A stretch of 64,000 nt of DNA from Phaseolus vulgaris (taxonomy: Eukaryota; Streptophyta; Magnoliopsida; Fabales; Fabaceae): assembly GCF_000499845.2 (NCBI RefSeq), contig NC_023758.2, positions 17,560,088 to 17,624,087 on the forward strand, written 5' to 3'. Under the pieces are notes generated by a model. The model worked only from the letters and a program-made list of their open reading frames with translations. It ran no database searches and had not been told where the DNA came from. The translations under genes and the position numbers were made by a program. Of this stretch, positions 1 through 11,670 are shown in pieces; position 1 is the first letter of the stretch; each line of letters starts with the position of its first letter.

Positions 1-2150
1 GGATGTGTGTTTTAGAAATCCAAATGCTGCAATGGAGAAAAGAGAGAACAATTCAAGCAAACTAGTATTAATAAAGAAGCATGTGACAAGAACTTAAAGG
101 CATCAGTTCATCAATATATTGCTTGATTTTGGTATGAAGCAGGCTTGTCATTCAATCTTGTATGATTGAAGAGTTTTCAAGATATGATTGATGTTGTAGG
201 TGCTTATAGACCTAATTTGTCAGCTCCTACCTATCATGAGATTAGAGTTCCACTCTTTAACAAGGAAGTTGAGTAGATCGAAAAGTTGTTGAAAGATTAT
301 AAATTGCAATGAAGCAGACATGGTTGTTCTATCATGTCAGATTCTTGGACTGATCAGAAGCAACAGTGTTTGATTAACTTTTTCGTGAACTCTCATGCAA
401 GGACAATGTTTGTCAAGTCGATTGATGGTTCTAAATTTTTGAAGATAAGAGAAATTCTCTTTGAGATGATTGTAATTATGTCTTGGCTGGTAAATTATTG
501 GAATAAAAAAGACATAATCCTTATTGGAAACCTTGTGCTGCTCATTGTATAGATTTGATGCTTGAAGACATCAGAAATATTCCTTTAATAAAGAAGACAA
601 TTCAAAGAGGAGTTAGTCTTGTTAGCTTTATCTATAAGACAATTTACAAATAAGAGAGAATTAGTAAGACATGCAATTACAAGGTTTGCTACCTCTTATT
701 TATCATTACAAAGATTGTATCAAGAGAAGGAAAATTTGAGAAAAATGTTCACTTTAGATGAATGGAGCAAGATGAAGTTGTATATGGAAGCTAAGGGGAA
801 AGAAGCTACAAAAATTGTTCTTATGCCTTCATTTTGGAATCATGTTGTATTTACACTCAAAGTCATGACTCCTCTTGTTCATGTACTTCGTTTGGTTGAT
901 AGAAGAGAAAAACAACTGAGTTATGTATACGTGTGTATATATATAAATAAAGCAATGGAGAAAGCCAAAGAACAATAACAAAGTCATTCAATAACCATGA
1001 AAGTAAATACAAGGATGTATTTACAGTCATTGATAATAAATGGACATGTCAACTTCATCCCCCCTTGCATGCAGCTGGTCACTTTTTCAATCTAGAGTTC
1101 TATTATTCTAATTCAGAAATGGAATATGATTTGGAAGTTATAATGGATTGTATGCTTGTATCAAGAGGTTGGTGCCAAGTAAAGATGTGCAACAAAAAAT
1201 TTTAGCTGAGTTGCCTATTTATAAGAGTGGAGGTGGACTGTTTGGTGATGATTTTGCCAAAGAACCAAGGAAGACCACAACCCCAGGTGAAACAGTTAAA
1301 CACTTTCTAAATTGTGTTAACATATAAATTTTATCATACATTTTAAATTACTTTTTTTTTTTTACTTTTATAGCTCGCTAGTGGAAGAATTATGGGCACG
1401 CAGCTCCCAACTTACAAAAGCTAGCAATCAAGATTTTAAGTTTGACATGTAGTGCACTAGGATGTCAGCACAATTGTACTGTATTTGAGCAAGTAATAAT
1501 TATTTTTCATGACAAGACTCATTCCATTATTATCTTGTAGGATGTAGAAAGAAATTAATTCACATTATACTTGCAGATTCATTTCAAAAAAAGGAATAGG
1601 TTGGAGCACAAAAGGTTGCATGATTTGGTTTACGTAAAGTATAACCAACAACTTGCTCAAAGATGCAATATTAGGGATGAAATAAACCCTATTGTACTCA
1701 ATGACATTGATGAGTGCAATGAGTGGTTAGTGGGACAAGTAGATGATGATAATGAAGAGGGGGGAAATGAGTTGGTTTTTTGATGATGATCCCACTCTTA
1801 ATTGGGCAACTGTTTATGAAGTTTCAGGTGTTGGAGAACCAATAATTTACACTAGGAGACAAGCAACCAATAAAAGAAAGTTACCATCAAGTGGTGATGG
1901 TATTGTCATTGGATCTTCCCATGCTTCTAAGAAAGGTCTAGCTACAACCTTATCCTCAACAAGGAAGGGCAAAGACAAGATTCAAATTGGGGTTGGGAAT
2001 GAATTGCATGATAACTCTGATTCTGAGTTTGAAAAATTACTTAACTTCGACAAAAGTTTCTCTGAAGGGGAAAAGGAGGAAGAATATCCTCATTAGATAA
2101 TATTGAAGACAATTATGTTGTGATTGAAGAAGAGTCGGATAGTTAGAAAC
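1..2150 (+). pseudogene. hAT-superfamily transposase pseudogene (DUF659/hAT dimerisation type)
   Basis: Decayed transposase of a plant hAT (Ac-like) element; its left end lies outside the window. Readable pieces in order are a DUF659-like stretch from 334 (SDSWTDQKQQ), a segment at 619-975 with FTNKRELVRHAITRFATSY and VLMPSFWNHVV, a part around 1030-1260 (LHAAGHFFN, LPIYKSGGGLFGDDFAK), and the C-terminal hAT dimerisation region at 1380-1800 (KKRNRLEHKRLHDLVYVKYN). Several stops and frameshifts separate them, and about 100 bp of T-rich sequence at 1287-1372 looks like a retained intron. The acidic tail runs to about 2095. It is clearly nonfunctional. It probably sits in an intron of the kinase/CYTH gene that follows, since that gene's 5' exons are not seen before 3248. 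Confidence 0.85.
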
Positions 2151-2524
2151 ATAAGACAATTTCTTGTGTTTAATTGTTACTTTATGTTTTGAACTTTAAA
2201 TTTGTGGTGTTACATAAGATGATTTGATTATTGTTATTTGAATTTTTAGACATAATATAATCTTTAGTTATGATTGTCGCTTTCATTATTTTTGTATTTT
2301 TTTAAGTTATTTATATGTATGTATTATATTTCTTTGGACTGCAATGCTTCCGCCATAACACGTTATGGTTTTCGTTATACCTCTACAAAGGATTTATGGG
2401 GTCTCCGATATGATCTGTTATCCGATATCGATAACATTGTATAGAATAAGAAATATATGGGCTAAGCCCATTACATAAATAGAAATATCTAACAATATCT
2501 ATACTATCTCATAATATCTAACAA
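2151..2524. other. AT-rich stretch after the hAT pseudogene
   Basis: No coding sequence is recognised. The part at 2340-2445 (GCCATAACACGTTATGG, then GATATCGATAAC) is rich in short palindromes and may be the decayed 3' end of the hAT element, but no matching left terminus is in the window. Confidence 0.35.
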
Positions 2525-3065
2525 TATAGAAATGGAGTGAAAACTTCACTTTACAAACTGGTTTTGTAGGGTTTAGTTAGGTTTAAAATTCACTTCTTAA
2601 GGTGATATCAAGCTATTTAGAACCTATCATAGTCAAGTTTGTTTGGCATCGTAGTCTCACGTTTGAGATGTTCACTCCTCAGCATGAGGGGTTGTGTTTT
2701 AGAGTCCACATCGACCAGTGATAAGGCCAAATTATAGAATAAGTGGATGCAAATCTTACAAGTCGATTTTATGAGGTTAAATTAGGTTTAAATGCATTTC
2801 TTAACATGGTGTTAAAGCCATTCAGAGTCTATCATTGTCGAGTTCATTATGGTTGTTGTGCTACTACTATTGGACTCCTATTAGACCACCCACAAATTTC
2901 TAATCTCATGCTTGAGATGTTCATTCCGTGATATTAAAGGGTGTGTTGGAGATCTCACATCAGATAGGAATAAGGCCAAATTATAATATACAAGTGGGGT
3001 GCAAACCTTACCTTACAAGTTGGTTTTGTAGGGTAGAGTTAGACTTAAAATCCACTTCATAAAAC
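2525..3065 (+). repeat. Tandem TRIM array: three LTR units and two internal domains
   Basis: Three diverged copies of a short LTR are separated by two short noncoding internal segments. LTR 1 (2525-about 2602) is 5'-truncated. A primer-site-like TGATATCAAGC follows at 2603. LTR 2 is about 2695-2806, followed by TGGTGTTAAAGCC at 2807. LTR 3 starts at 2944 (TGTTGGAGATC) and ends near 3065. Purine-rich tracts (GCATGAGGGG near 2681 and TTAAAGGG near 2935) precede LTRs 2 and 3, where a polypurine tract belongs. The layout fits terminal-repeat retrotransposons in miniature; no protein is encoded. Confidence 0.7.
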
Positions 3066-3247
3066 TTTAAACTACTTGATATTATAATCTATAACAAATA
3101 GGAAATAGTGCATATAAATAGTTATGATTACTACCGTCCTGTATTATTATTTTTCACTCCATCACTTGTCTTTTTTGTTTATTTGTTTCATAGTTGGTAT
3201 AATTGTTTATTATCGATGATTTATTGATCAGTGGCATTTTCTGTCAG

Positions 3248-6200
3248 GTATCAAGCAGTTGCTTATATTGAAGCATCTGCATTCATCTATCAAGATGGAA
3301 AGGTTAGTTGATTTATCTTGTGACTTACATTTGATTGAAAATATAGTATTTCCATTAATTATACGATAGAATTTACGAGGCTGAGATGAACTTGTTCCTT
3401 ATTTTCTTTTTTCCCAAACTTGGCTGAATTTTATTATTGTTCATGTTCACTAGAACTTTAGATTAGATTTGTATTTTATTGGTATTTAACAACTTTGTTT
3501 GATGTAAGCATTGTGAATGTCAACCTGGCAACTGAAGATTTTGTGTCAATTTATCCAAGTATATATGAACATCATTCTCTTATTATAGAACGAGATTTTA
3601 ATGTAAAATTTATCGTTGAAAAACAAGAGAGATGCAAGATTTAGGGGGATGACCCTAATTACTTCAAAATGGTTATACTAGTTAGACCTCTATTTACAAA
3701 AAGGCTATGACTAAGCAATGGCCCTTATTCTCCCTTCAATTTTGGTGTTTGCGTACAAATAATTGTACTTTGCGGTTTTCCTAATTGCTGAGCAAGTTAG
3801 TAATAATACCATATTATATTTCTTAGCATAATTATAAAAGGATTCACCAAGCTTTCACTACTTGATGGTGAGAAGTTATGGATTTTAATTTAAAAAATGA
3901 CAAATATTTACTAAAAAGGTGTATTATTTACTAAATTGTTTATTACATAAATTTTCCCTTTACATATAGTTGAGTACAAGAAGGTAACAAACTAAATGAA
4001 ATTCTAACAAACTACACAACACCCAAATAGTGACACGTGCAACTAATTAATTATAGTTAGAGAGGACTTTTGTAATTGTGTGATTTATATGAGTACTCCT
4101 ATTTATAATGAAGAAGAGGTACAATAATAAGGAACAAAATAATACCTAATAGTGAGAAATATTTCCCTATCAAATTGTATGTCTTCTTGTAATGTTGAAG
4201 ATCCCACATCAACTACAAATATGACCAAATTAGAATATATAGGTGGGTGCAAACCACACCTTACAAGTCAATTTGTAAGGTCGAGCTAGGTATAAACTTA
4301 ATTATTGAGATGGTATTAGAGCCATTAAGAACTTATCCTAGTTGAGATTAGTTGGGCCTATCGTGTCACTTGCTATTGAATCCCCCTCTATTCCCACGCT
4401 TGATGTCCTCGACGGGATGAAGTGTGTTGTTGATCCCACATTAATTAGAGATATGATCAAATTATAATATATAGGTGGATGCAAACTTTATCTTACAAAC
4501 TAGTTTTTTGAGGTTGAGTAAGACAAATTCAATTATTGAGATGTAGCCCTTTAAGGATTTAGTAAATATTTTTTACAAATTGTTTAGTGGAGTTAACAAA
4601 GTCTTCTTAGTAGACGATATCATCTAGGGTCTTTTAATGGTTTCCCCTCACCTAAAAGAAGTTTCACATTAGTGTTGGATTGAACACTTCTCATAAGGCT
4701 AAAAGTTCTAGCAGATAGTCAGGGTGCAACCTTTTCTATTTAAGAGTATAGCCATTCAAGTTCTACAATTCAAATGTGACTAGATGCACTTGGTCTCTCC
4801 ACAAGACAATTGATGGTATTTGTGACAATCTACCCTTAAGCAATTGCCTCCCTGGTAATCAAACTTGTAATCTTGGCTCAGATACCAATGTTAGATCAAG
4901 TGTTTACCATTAGGTCAAAAAAAGCTATAGGTGATAGTCATAAAAGTGTTGCTTGGGTAACAATCAAGTATGCCATATTTAGTGAGAATGTGTAAGGAAT
5001 ATTTTCACCAAGAAAAGACAATGTTAGTGAATGATTGGGAAACTTCAATGCCGAGAAAATACTTGAGTGGACCAAAGTCTTTACTTTGAAATTGAGTGTG
5101 GAAATGATACTTGAGACTAAGGATCTCGTCGTAATCATCCTAAGTGTTGAGGATATCATTAACATACTTGGTCAAAATAGATGCTTGAGGTGAAAGATGG
5201 AGTGATCAATTTCACATTGAATCAAACCAAACAAAAGCAAAGTGAAGTTGGAATGACCAAACCATGCTTGAGGCGATTACTTCAAACCATAGAGATAGCA
5301 ACAAAGACTTCAAACGAGGCTTTTTACGTCTTATTGGAGTTTGCCATGAAAGAAGACATTTTTTTATGTCTAATTGATGAAGAGGCCAATGACGAAGGAC
5401 AATCATTGTGAGAAAAACATGAACATAGGTGCTTTTGGTTACCGAGGAAAAATGTCACTATAATCAAGTCATCCATGTCATCCGCAATGGACGGGGACTG
5501 CTCCTATCTATGGTTCGACACTTTGGTTTAACATGTCTCAATTCTTACAATAGTCATAACAAAGACCATGTCCATGGCCACTACGTCATCGAGTAGATGT
5601 GGAAGAGGATCCAAAAGTATGTGGAGTGGAGAGATGCAACAACTGTCATAAGTAGCACTAGTGGGTCTCTATAAAACCTAATTTCAATCTATAGTAAGGT
5701 TAAGAAGAGCAACAATGATGAAGACCATCAAGTGTGTCTAGGTATGTCTGCATGTCCATGTTTTGCAACTTAATGTTCATTAAGCTATGAGGACATTGTA
5801 TAAACGATGAACATTATTAGAATGTAGTTTCTTGGATTAGTCCACATATCAAAACAAGTATTAAAATCCTGAATTGTGCTTAGAGGTTGAGAGCACGGGA
5901 AAACTAAAGAACACTACATGGAGAGGTGTCAATCCTCTTCAAACATTCTGGATTGACAGTTGGAATGTTCATGATTTTAGTTGTCAATTGGTTATTCCAT
6001 TGAGTTTTTCACATTACATAAGGGGATCACTAGTGAAGATTACAACAGAGTTAACAAAACTTGAGTAGCCCATTAAACACACCAAAACATTCATGAATAG
6101 GGATAGAAAATCATGCTAAACCAAACAACAATAAAATAGCCAAAAATTAAGTCACTAGAGGTGGATCTCAGGAGGAGAAGGATTGTTGGAGGAAGGCTCA

Positions 6201-9200
6201 CGTCAAAAGTGAAATAGGGTGCCAAAACATATGGAATGTGAATTACATGTGCCGGAGGGTGGTGGCATGTGGAACGGATGACTATGGCAAGGCAGGGGCA
6301 TAATTGGTTGTTGAGGATGGCGATTCTAGTTGTGTGATGTGTTGGCGGCAGATTGGATGATGACTAGGCATTGGGTGGGGTAAAAAAAGTATAAATATGA
6401 TACCATAAAGAGGATTGCTTCCAATTATGTGATATGTACAAACATGACTACTCTTATTTATAATAAAGAGATACAACAAGGAACAAAATCAAGACCTGAC
6501 AATGGAAAATATTTCATTATCAAATCACATTGTATCTATATAGTCGAATCTAATAGTTATAACAATAGCATACTATACTATATTCTAGCATCCCCCCTAC
6601 AAATGTCTAATAACTTATGTTTTTCTATAAGAGTAGTGAACCACAAACTATTTATACGAGGTATTGTGAGTATATTAGTAACTTGATCTTGAGATGGAAC
6701 ACGAAGAACAATGAGGAGGGAGTATGCTTAAACCTTATCCCTTGCATAAAACATATCCAATTGCGAATGTTTTGTCCTAGAGTGTAGTATTGGATTGTGA
6801 CTAAAAGGAACAATGCTTTAGTTGTCGCAATGTATGTGTGGAGTAGAACATTGAACTTGTAACTCTTGAAAGAGTGAATTGAACCTAGAGAATTTGAGGC
6901 AGCAGCTGCAAGGCTTTAGTGTTCGGCCCTATCACTTGAATTAGCCATCATTGTTTGTTTCTTGGACCACCAAGAAATCAGATTGGGTCCAAAGAATAGT
7001 TAGGCACGAGATGTTGACTTGCGGTCATCAACATATGAGCCCAGTTAATAAACATATAGGGGGTAAGGGTTTTTCTAAAGACTAGGTTGAAGGAGTAAGC
7101 CATACTGAGAAATGCCCTTGAGATATCTTAAAATACACTACAAAACTTGCCAATGAGAAGTCAGAGGTTGATTCATAAATTGACATACTTTATTGACACT
7201 GTAACTGATTTCAGGGCAAGTGATGACAATGTATTGTAATGCACAAAGCACAGATCCATATGGAGTGTGGGATTCTCCAAGCTTTCGCTGGGAATTTCTT
7301 ACCCATGTTTCGAGTAATTTGCTTCCTGTTGAGAATTATTCCTCATGCTTCTCTTATCTCTATTGTCTCACTTGCTCCCACGAACATCACCCAACTCCTC
7401 GCTTTCTACTCTTTCACCGTCTCCCAACAAAAAACCAATTTCCAGTCAGTCTATTCCATCAAATTTATAGTCACCTCTATCTCCCAAATTTATAGTCACC
7501 TTCAAATTTTGTTCATCCTCCAATTTTGTCCATCTAGGTGCAAACACCCTCCAATTGTCAACGACGCTTGGTCTTTGGTTCCACTTCCATCTGGTAGGAA
7601 AGCTAATGGGTGTAAGTGGATTTTCAGGATTAAACAAAATACTAATTGAACCATAAAAAATTATTTGACCAGACTTGTTGCTAAGGGATTCCATCAAATT
7701 TGTGGAAGTGATTTCTTTGAGACCTTCTCACCAGTGGTAAAACCAGTTACCATTAGCGTAGTTCTCACTCTAGAGGTTCTCCCACCTAATAGACTAGTCT
7801 GTTGAGTTGGACTCTTCTCTTGTACTTAAGTCCTAATAATCTCTCTCTATACAGATCTCTATTTGGTGCTTTACAATACATCACCATCTCTCACTCAGAT
7901 ACCTTGTTAGAAATGTAGAGAAAGAAGAGATCATAAACTTAAAAGTATATCATTTACTAAATTTATGAACAGAAAGGCTCTATCATTTACTAAATTTTTT
8001 ATAACAGGAAGGCTCTCTATCTAAAGCTGAATACTAATGTAACAGACTAACTGAAATTCTAACAAACTACACAGCTGTCAGTTAGTGACAGGTGTAAAAT
8101 AATTACAGCTATAATAGTAGCCTATTATACTATACTGGACCTGCGTAATATATGCGTGCATAAATCCAATGTAATAGATGAGCATGATGCAACTACAAAA
8201 GTAACTTTCTAGTTAGCTATGTCACTGTATGGGTTCTTTTACTTCTGTTTGCCGTGCTAAAATTTGCTGCATATGCATATTGGAATAAGTTATGGTTCTT
8301 CTATCTTACATTATTTTTTCTTTTATTGAGGTAGATTTTAATTGAGGTTGATCACCTTCAAGATGTACCTGGCCCATACATTCAGATAAAGGGTGTTAAT
8401 AAAGATGCAGTAGCAGCGGCTGGTTCAATGCTTAAATTGGATACTTCATATACGACTAAGGTATTAAATTTCTTGCTTTATTGTAGTTAATCTTTTGTGT
8501 CTGGTGCAGATTGCATGTCCTGGATCAATTATGTCATGGATGTCTATAAGGCAGTTACTTACTATTGTTCTAATTTGTTACTTTGGTAGAGTTATCTTGA
8601 AATAATTTTGGAAAGACTACCGGTGATTGAAAGAACTTCTGGTGGGATTAATTCTCAACAATCAGCAAGGCTGCTAGAGATTGTTGAATTTATTCAATCT
8701 CAGGTAGGCCTTTACTCAACAGATTTCAGTCTATTTATTTATGGCTTCATCAACTACTAGCCATTTAATTTAAGTATTGAACTTGTTGAAGTTTTAGGGA
8801 TATAGGTAAAGATGGTGTAGGGATAGAAATTGTGAATAATATTCTCATGTAGTTTTTTGATATGACGCAATAGATAGTTATTTTGTTTGGATAATCTTCT
8901 CTACAAGCCAGGTTTGTAAAACCAGATAGGACTCGGGAACCCATCCCTTGTTCCGGGTTAGTTGTGGTGCACAAAACCGTTATTAAACTGGTAAAATATC
9001 AGCTCAACAAAGAGTTAATAAATTTTAATTTTAATTTTTTTTTCCTTAAAAATATAAAAATCAACCAAAAGTATTAGTTATTTACTATTCTACAGTAAAG
9101 TTATTATTAATAAATATTGATGTATAGTGTTGACATTTCAATTTAAGTGTGATACAAATATTTTTCTTAAAACTTTTAAATGTGACATCAAAATGTTAGT

Positions 9201-9735
9201 GCAGCCTATTTAAAAAAAGTGGATGCTTGATATTTTGATGCGTGAAATGTTTACCATATATAATAGAATGAAAATCCGTACCTAGTACTTTCTGTTGGAC
9301 ACATCCAAGTCATGTTTATCGCGTTCACAGCATCAGATAGTCGTTAATGAACCATTGATTTCAAACTACTGCATATTGAATGTACTGAATCTTTTCTGCA
9401 TTTTTTAAGCTTGAAATATCATTTCTAGGCATTATCATATAGCGGTATTATGTTGACACAAACAGGGGAGTAGCTCTGCTTCGGAATCCTCATCAGGTAG
9501 GGTAGTCTCTCCAATTGAAGGGATTATTGAGGAGATGCAATCAAGGATTAAAAGACTTGAAAAGTGGCTAGCGATAAATACGGTACTCCCAAAGCCCTAC
9601 TTCAAAGTCTTTGAATTCCCTTTACTTATCTTGTTTTAATTATTTTGTTTACTTTGATACTGTGGGCAGGTCCTATGGACATTTCTGATGTCTGCCCTTG
9701 TTGGTTATTCACTGTATCAAAGGAGGCGTCAATAA
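3248..9735 (+). CDS. Uridine kinase/CYTH (TTM-like) protein, last five exons
   Basis: C-terminal part of a P-loop kinase/CYTH-domain protein of the plant triphosphate tunnel metalloenzyme group. Exons are 3248-3302, 8335-8460, 8590-8703, 9466-9582 and 9670-9735; all introns are GT-AG and the frame stays open to TAA. Exons 1-2 end the CYTH-like domain (IEASAFIYQDGK, then EVDHLQDVPGPYIQIKGV). Exon 4 has a Ser-rich linker and a short coiled coil (EEMQSRIKRLEKW). Exon 5 ends in a hydrophobic tail anchor with a basic end (TFLMSALVGYSLYQRRRQ), which suggests anchoring in an outer organelle membrane. The N-terminal kinase domain lies left of the window or is lost. The first visible intron is 5 kb and full of transposon debris. 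Best match from memory is Arabidopsis At2g01460; the TTM1/TTM2 genes are related alternatives. Confidence 0.8.
3890..4190 (-). repeat. Degraded copia-type LTR remnant in the intron
   Basis: The part around 3985-4055 resembles 8040-8110 (shared AAATTCTAACAAACTACACA, give or take a base). The part at 4085-4180 resembles 6435-6535 (TATTTATAATRAAGA, then GGAACAAAAT and ATTTCCCTATCAAAT-like sequence). These look like pieces of one LTR family. The minus orientation is inferred from the related pieces at 6380-6592 and 7911-8145. Confidence 0.45.
4193..4541 (+). repeat. TRIM element, complete but diverged
   Basis: Two related terminal repeats of about 118 bp, 4193-4310 (TGTTGAAGATCCCACATC) and 4425-4541 (TGTTGTTGATCCCACATT), flank a 114-bp internal segment. 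That segment starts with the primer-site-like TGGTATTAGAGCC (4311-4323) and ends with the purine tract GACGGGATGAAG. It belongs to the same family as the array at 2525-3065. There is no coding capacity. No target duplication was established. Confidence 0.65.
4542..6379. other. Intronic sequence of uncertain origin
   Basis: This stretch contains short open frames (for example 5181-5411, plus strand) and a primer-site-like motif on the minus strand near 4880-4893 (GATACCAATGTTAG on the plus strand). It probably derives from one or more old retroelements, but no diagnostic protein motif could be read. No exon of the surrounding gene was found in it. Confidence 0.35.
6380..7145 (-). pseudogene. 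Copia RNase H fragment with polypurine tract and LTR remnant
   Basis: On the minus strand, 7140-6890 reads as a copia RNase H segment (ILRYLKGISQYGL-like, then DDRKSTSRA, LISWWSKKQT and an AEH/AEY-like site) with stops. Downstream is GTAGGGGGGATGC (about 6588-6600), a good polypurine tract, followed by a piece that resembles the LTR remnant at 4085-4180. It is a decayed 3' end of a minus-strand copia element inside the intron. Confidence 0.65.
7540..7905 (+). pseudogene. Copia reverse transcriptase fragment, plus strand
   Basis: Reads as the start of a copia reverse transcriptase domain (DAWSLVPLPSGRK, GCKWIFRIKQNTN, then after a stop LVAKGFHQ, FFETFSPVVKPVT). A deletion then joins it to the RT/RNase H linker (SLFGALQYITI) near 7858-7888. 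Several stops make it a fossil. It lies head to head with the minus-strand RNase H fragment at 6890-7140, so the intron holds copia pieces in inverted orientation. Confidence 0.7.
7906..8145 (-). repeat. Copia LTR remnant with adjoining primer binding site
   Basis: On the minus strand this segment ends in CTAACA followed at once by AGGTATCTGAG, a typical LTR end plus primer binding site (about 7898-7912). Its body (7945-8145) resembles 3890-4050, and its far end resembles the start of the LTR piece at about 6545-6592. It is read as the 5' LTR of the decayed minus-strand copia in this intron. Confidence 0.5.
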
Positions 9736-11670
9736 TGGTCTTGTGGAAATTTTCTGCTTCATGCACTCACGTGTCTATACGGGCCCCATTTTTTAAAGTG
9801 GCTAATCTATAAACTAACTATTGCCACTAATCCAATCCATCGATTTTAGGTTACATTTATCAAAGGTTAATTGTTGATTAATCCATGCTTACATAATTTA
9901 GTGACCAAAATGAGGGAGATATTCAAATTGTAAACAATGGAAGTATTATGATTCAACACGCCTAAAGACGTTAATAACCACAAGCAAGAGAATTGTCTGC
10001 CATTCAGCAAATGGCTTTAGACTGTTCGATGTTTATTGGAAATTAATGAGGTATCTGGGCTGTAGAACTGTGAATGCTCATAAGATCAAAGATTATAATT
10101 TTAAAGTTTTCGCATTGAGAAGGCCTATTATAAAAAAAACTTTTAGAAGAGCTACACCTAATTTCCGTCTTCTATTTTCTCTTAAATCTAATTGTTAAAG
10201 TGCTATATGTTATAATCGTTAGATTAAGAGAAAAATGTAGTGTTATTTTGAGAATAAATTGATCCTTATTATATATATATATATATAAAGAATGCTTTCT
10301 TATAAGAAAAGAAAATATAAATCTAAATTGTTTAAGAGATACTCAAAAAGTCACTACCTTTTATCTCATACTCCGATTATTTAAATGCAATTTTTTTTAC
10401 AATAATGAAATTTTTTCCTTAATATTTTGCACATGCAAGTAAGAATTTCCCTTTGAAATATAATATGAAATAGCACTTTATCCGTTTATTCTTTTTAAAT
10501 ATTAGTTAAAGTATTTAACCAAATGAATTTAATAATTTGAGTTATGAAAATTTAACTGGAGAGGACCTCAATCTGCCGTTCACATGTTTTACCACTATCT
10601 TTAGATTCCTCATTTTTTTATAGGAACAAATTTATTTTACACTAAATTTTTTTTCTTCCACTTTAGAATCCCTTTTAATAATAAAATACATTAATTTTAC
10701 AATCCCTTTTAATAGTAAAATTTATCAATGAGTAGGCAACTTACGGGAGGTGATGGATCTTAAATTTATCTTTATTAAATAAGTTACTCTTTTTTATACA
10801 AGAAAACAAATAATACATTCATCAAATTAATTTTAAGCAATTCAATTAATAATCCTAAGTTTATATATTTAAATTTTCAGCAAAAGTCAAGTTTACATAT
10901 TTAAAAAATGTCTATAAATTGTTAAATATTTATATTAAATAATGAAAAGTAGTTAAATATTTATATTTATCCATTTTCTGAGAAATAGTTTACATTATTA
11001 ATAGATCAATAAAAAAACATTTATTTACAATAAATTGAGAATATAAAAAAGGCAACTACTCTTTATTCTTTCTTTGCGTTTTTCATGCTACATTCGCTAT
11101 ACGTAATTGTGAATATCGGATAAGCGAACTTTATTTAACGTACTATCTGGTAAGGAAAATTGTACCACCGTCATCATTCGTTAATGTTTAGCTCGATAAA
11201 AGTGAAAGTAAATAATTTACCAACAAATAAGAAAATATATGCTTTCATTACAATTAGAAGTTGCAGTAAAAACTCAGCCATGAAGTCTTCTTTATTGGTT
11301 GAACCATTTGGCAGAATTGGTAATCGGTAATCACACTCCTTATAGCAAATATTTTTAGTTTATGGACTATTGACTACACCCGTGCCCTTGGGGTATTAAT
11401 CAGTGAAAAGCTACATAAATAACATCAAAATAGCCAGCAAGTAATGAACAACAGCTCAATTCTACCAGGAAAAATTGTACAAAACAGGTAATGTAACGAT
11501 ACAACCCATGTTACAAGGCGTGTTTTAGGGAGAGGTTTGTGTCCAAGAACTCTTCATGAATATGCCAATATAGAAAAAAAGTATCAGTAAACCCCTCAAA
11601 AAATGAAAATGCATCAAAACTAAAAAGATGCTAAATATTTCATATTGAAATAAGCAAAATCTTGGAACCT
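9736..11670. other. Convergent intergenic region
   Basis: AT-rich spacer between the two converging genes; it should hold both 3' untranslated regions. It includes an (AT)n run at 10270-10287. No open frame, RNA gene or recognised repeat was seen. Confidence 0.6.

Noticed and set aside
4880..4893. Primer-site-like motif on the minus strand suggesting another LTR element
   Set aside because: No matching LTR pair, polypurine tract or coding part could be tied to it.
5181..5411. Open frame of 76 codons on the plus strand with an overlapping minus-strand frame
   Set aside because: No family motif in either direction; flanked by other short chance frames in transposon-rich intron sequence.
7220..7649. 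Overlapping open frames of 91 and 136 codons
   Set aside because: Only the last part of the longer frame matches anything, and that part is the copia RT fragment; the rest is not recognised.
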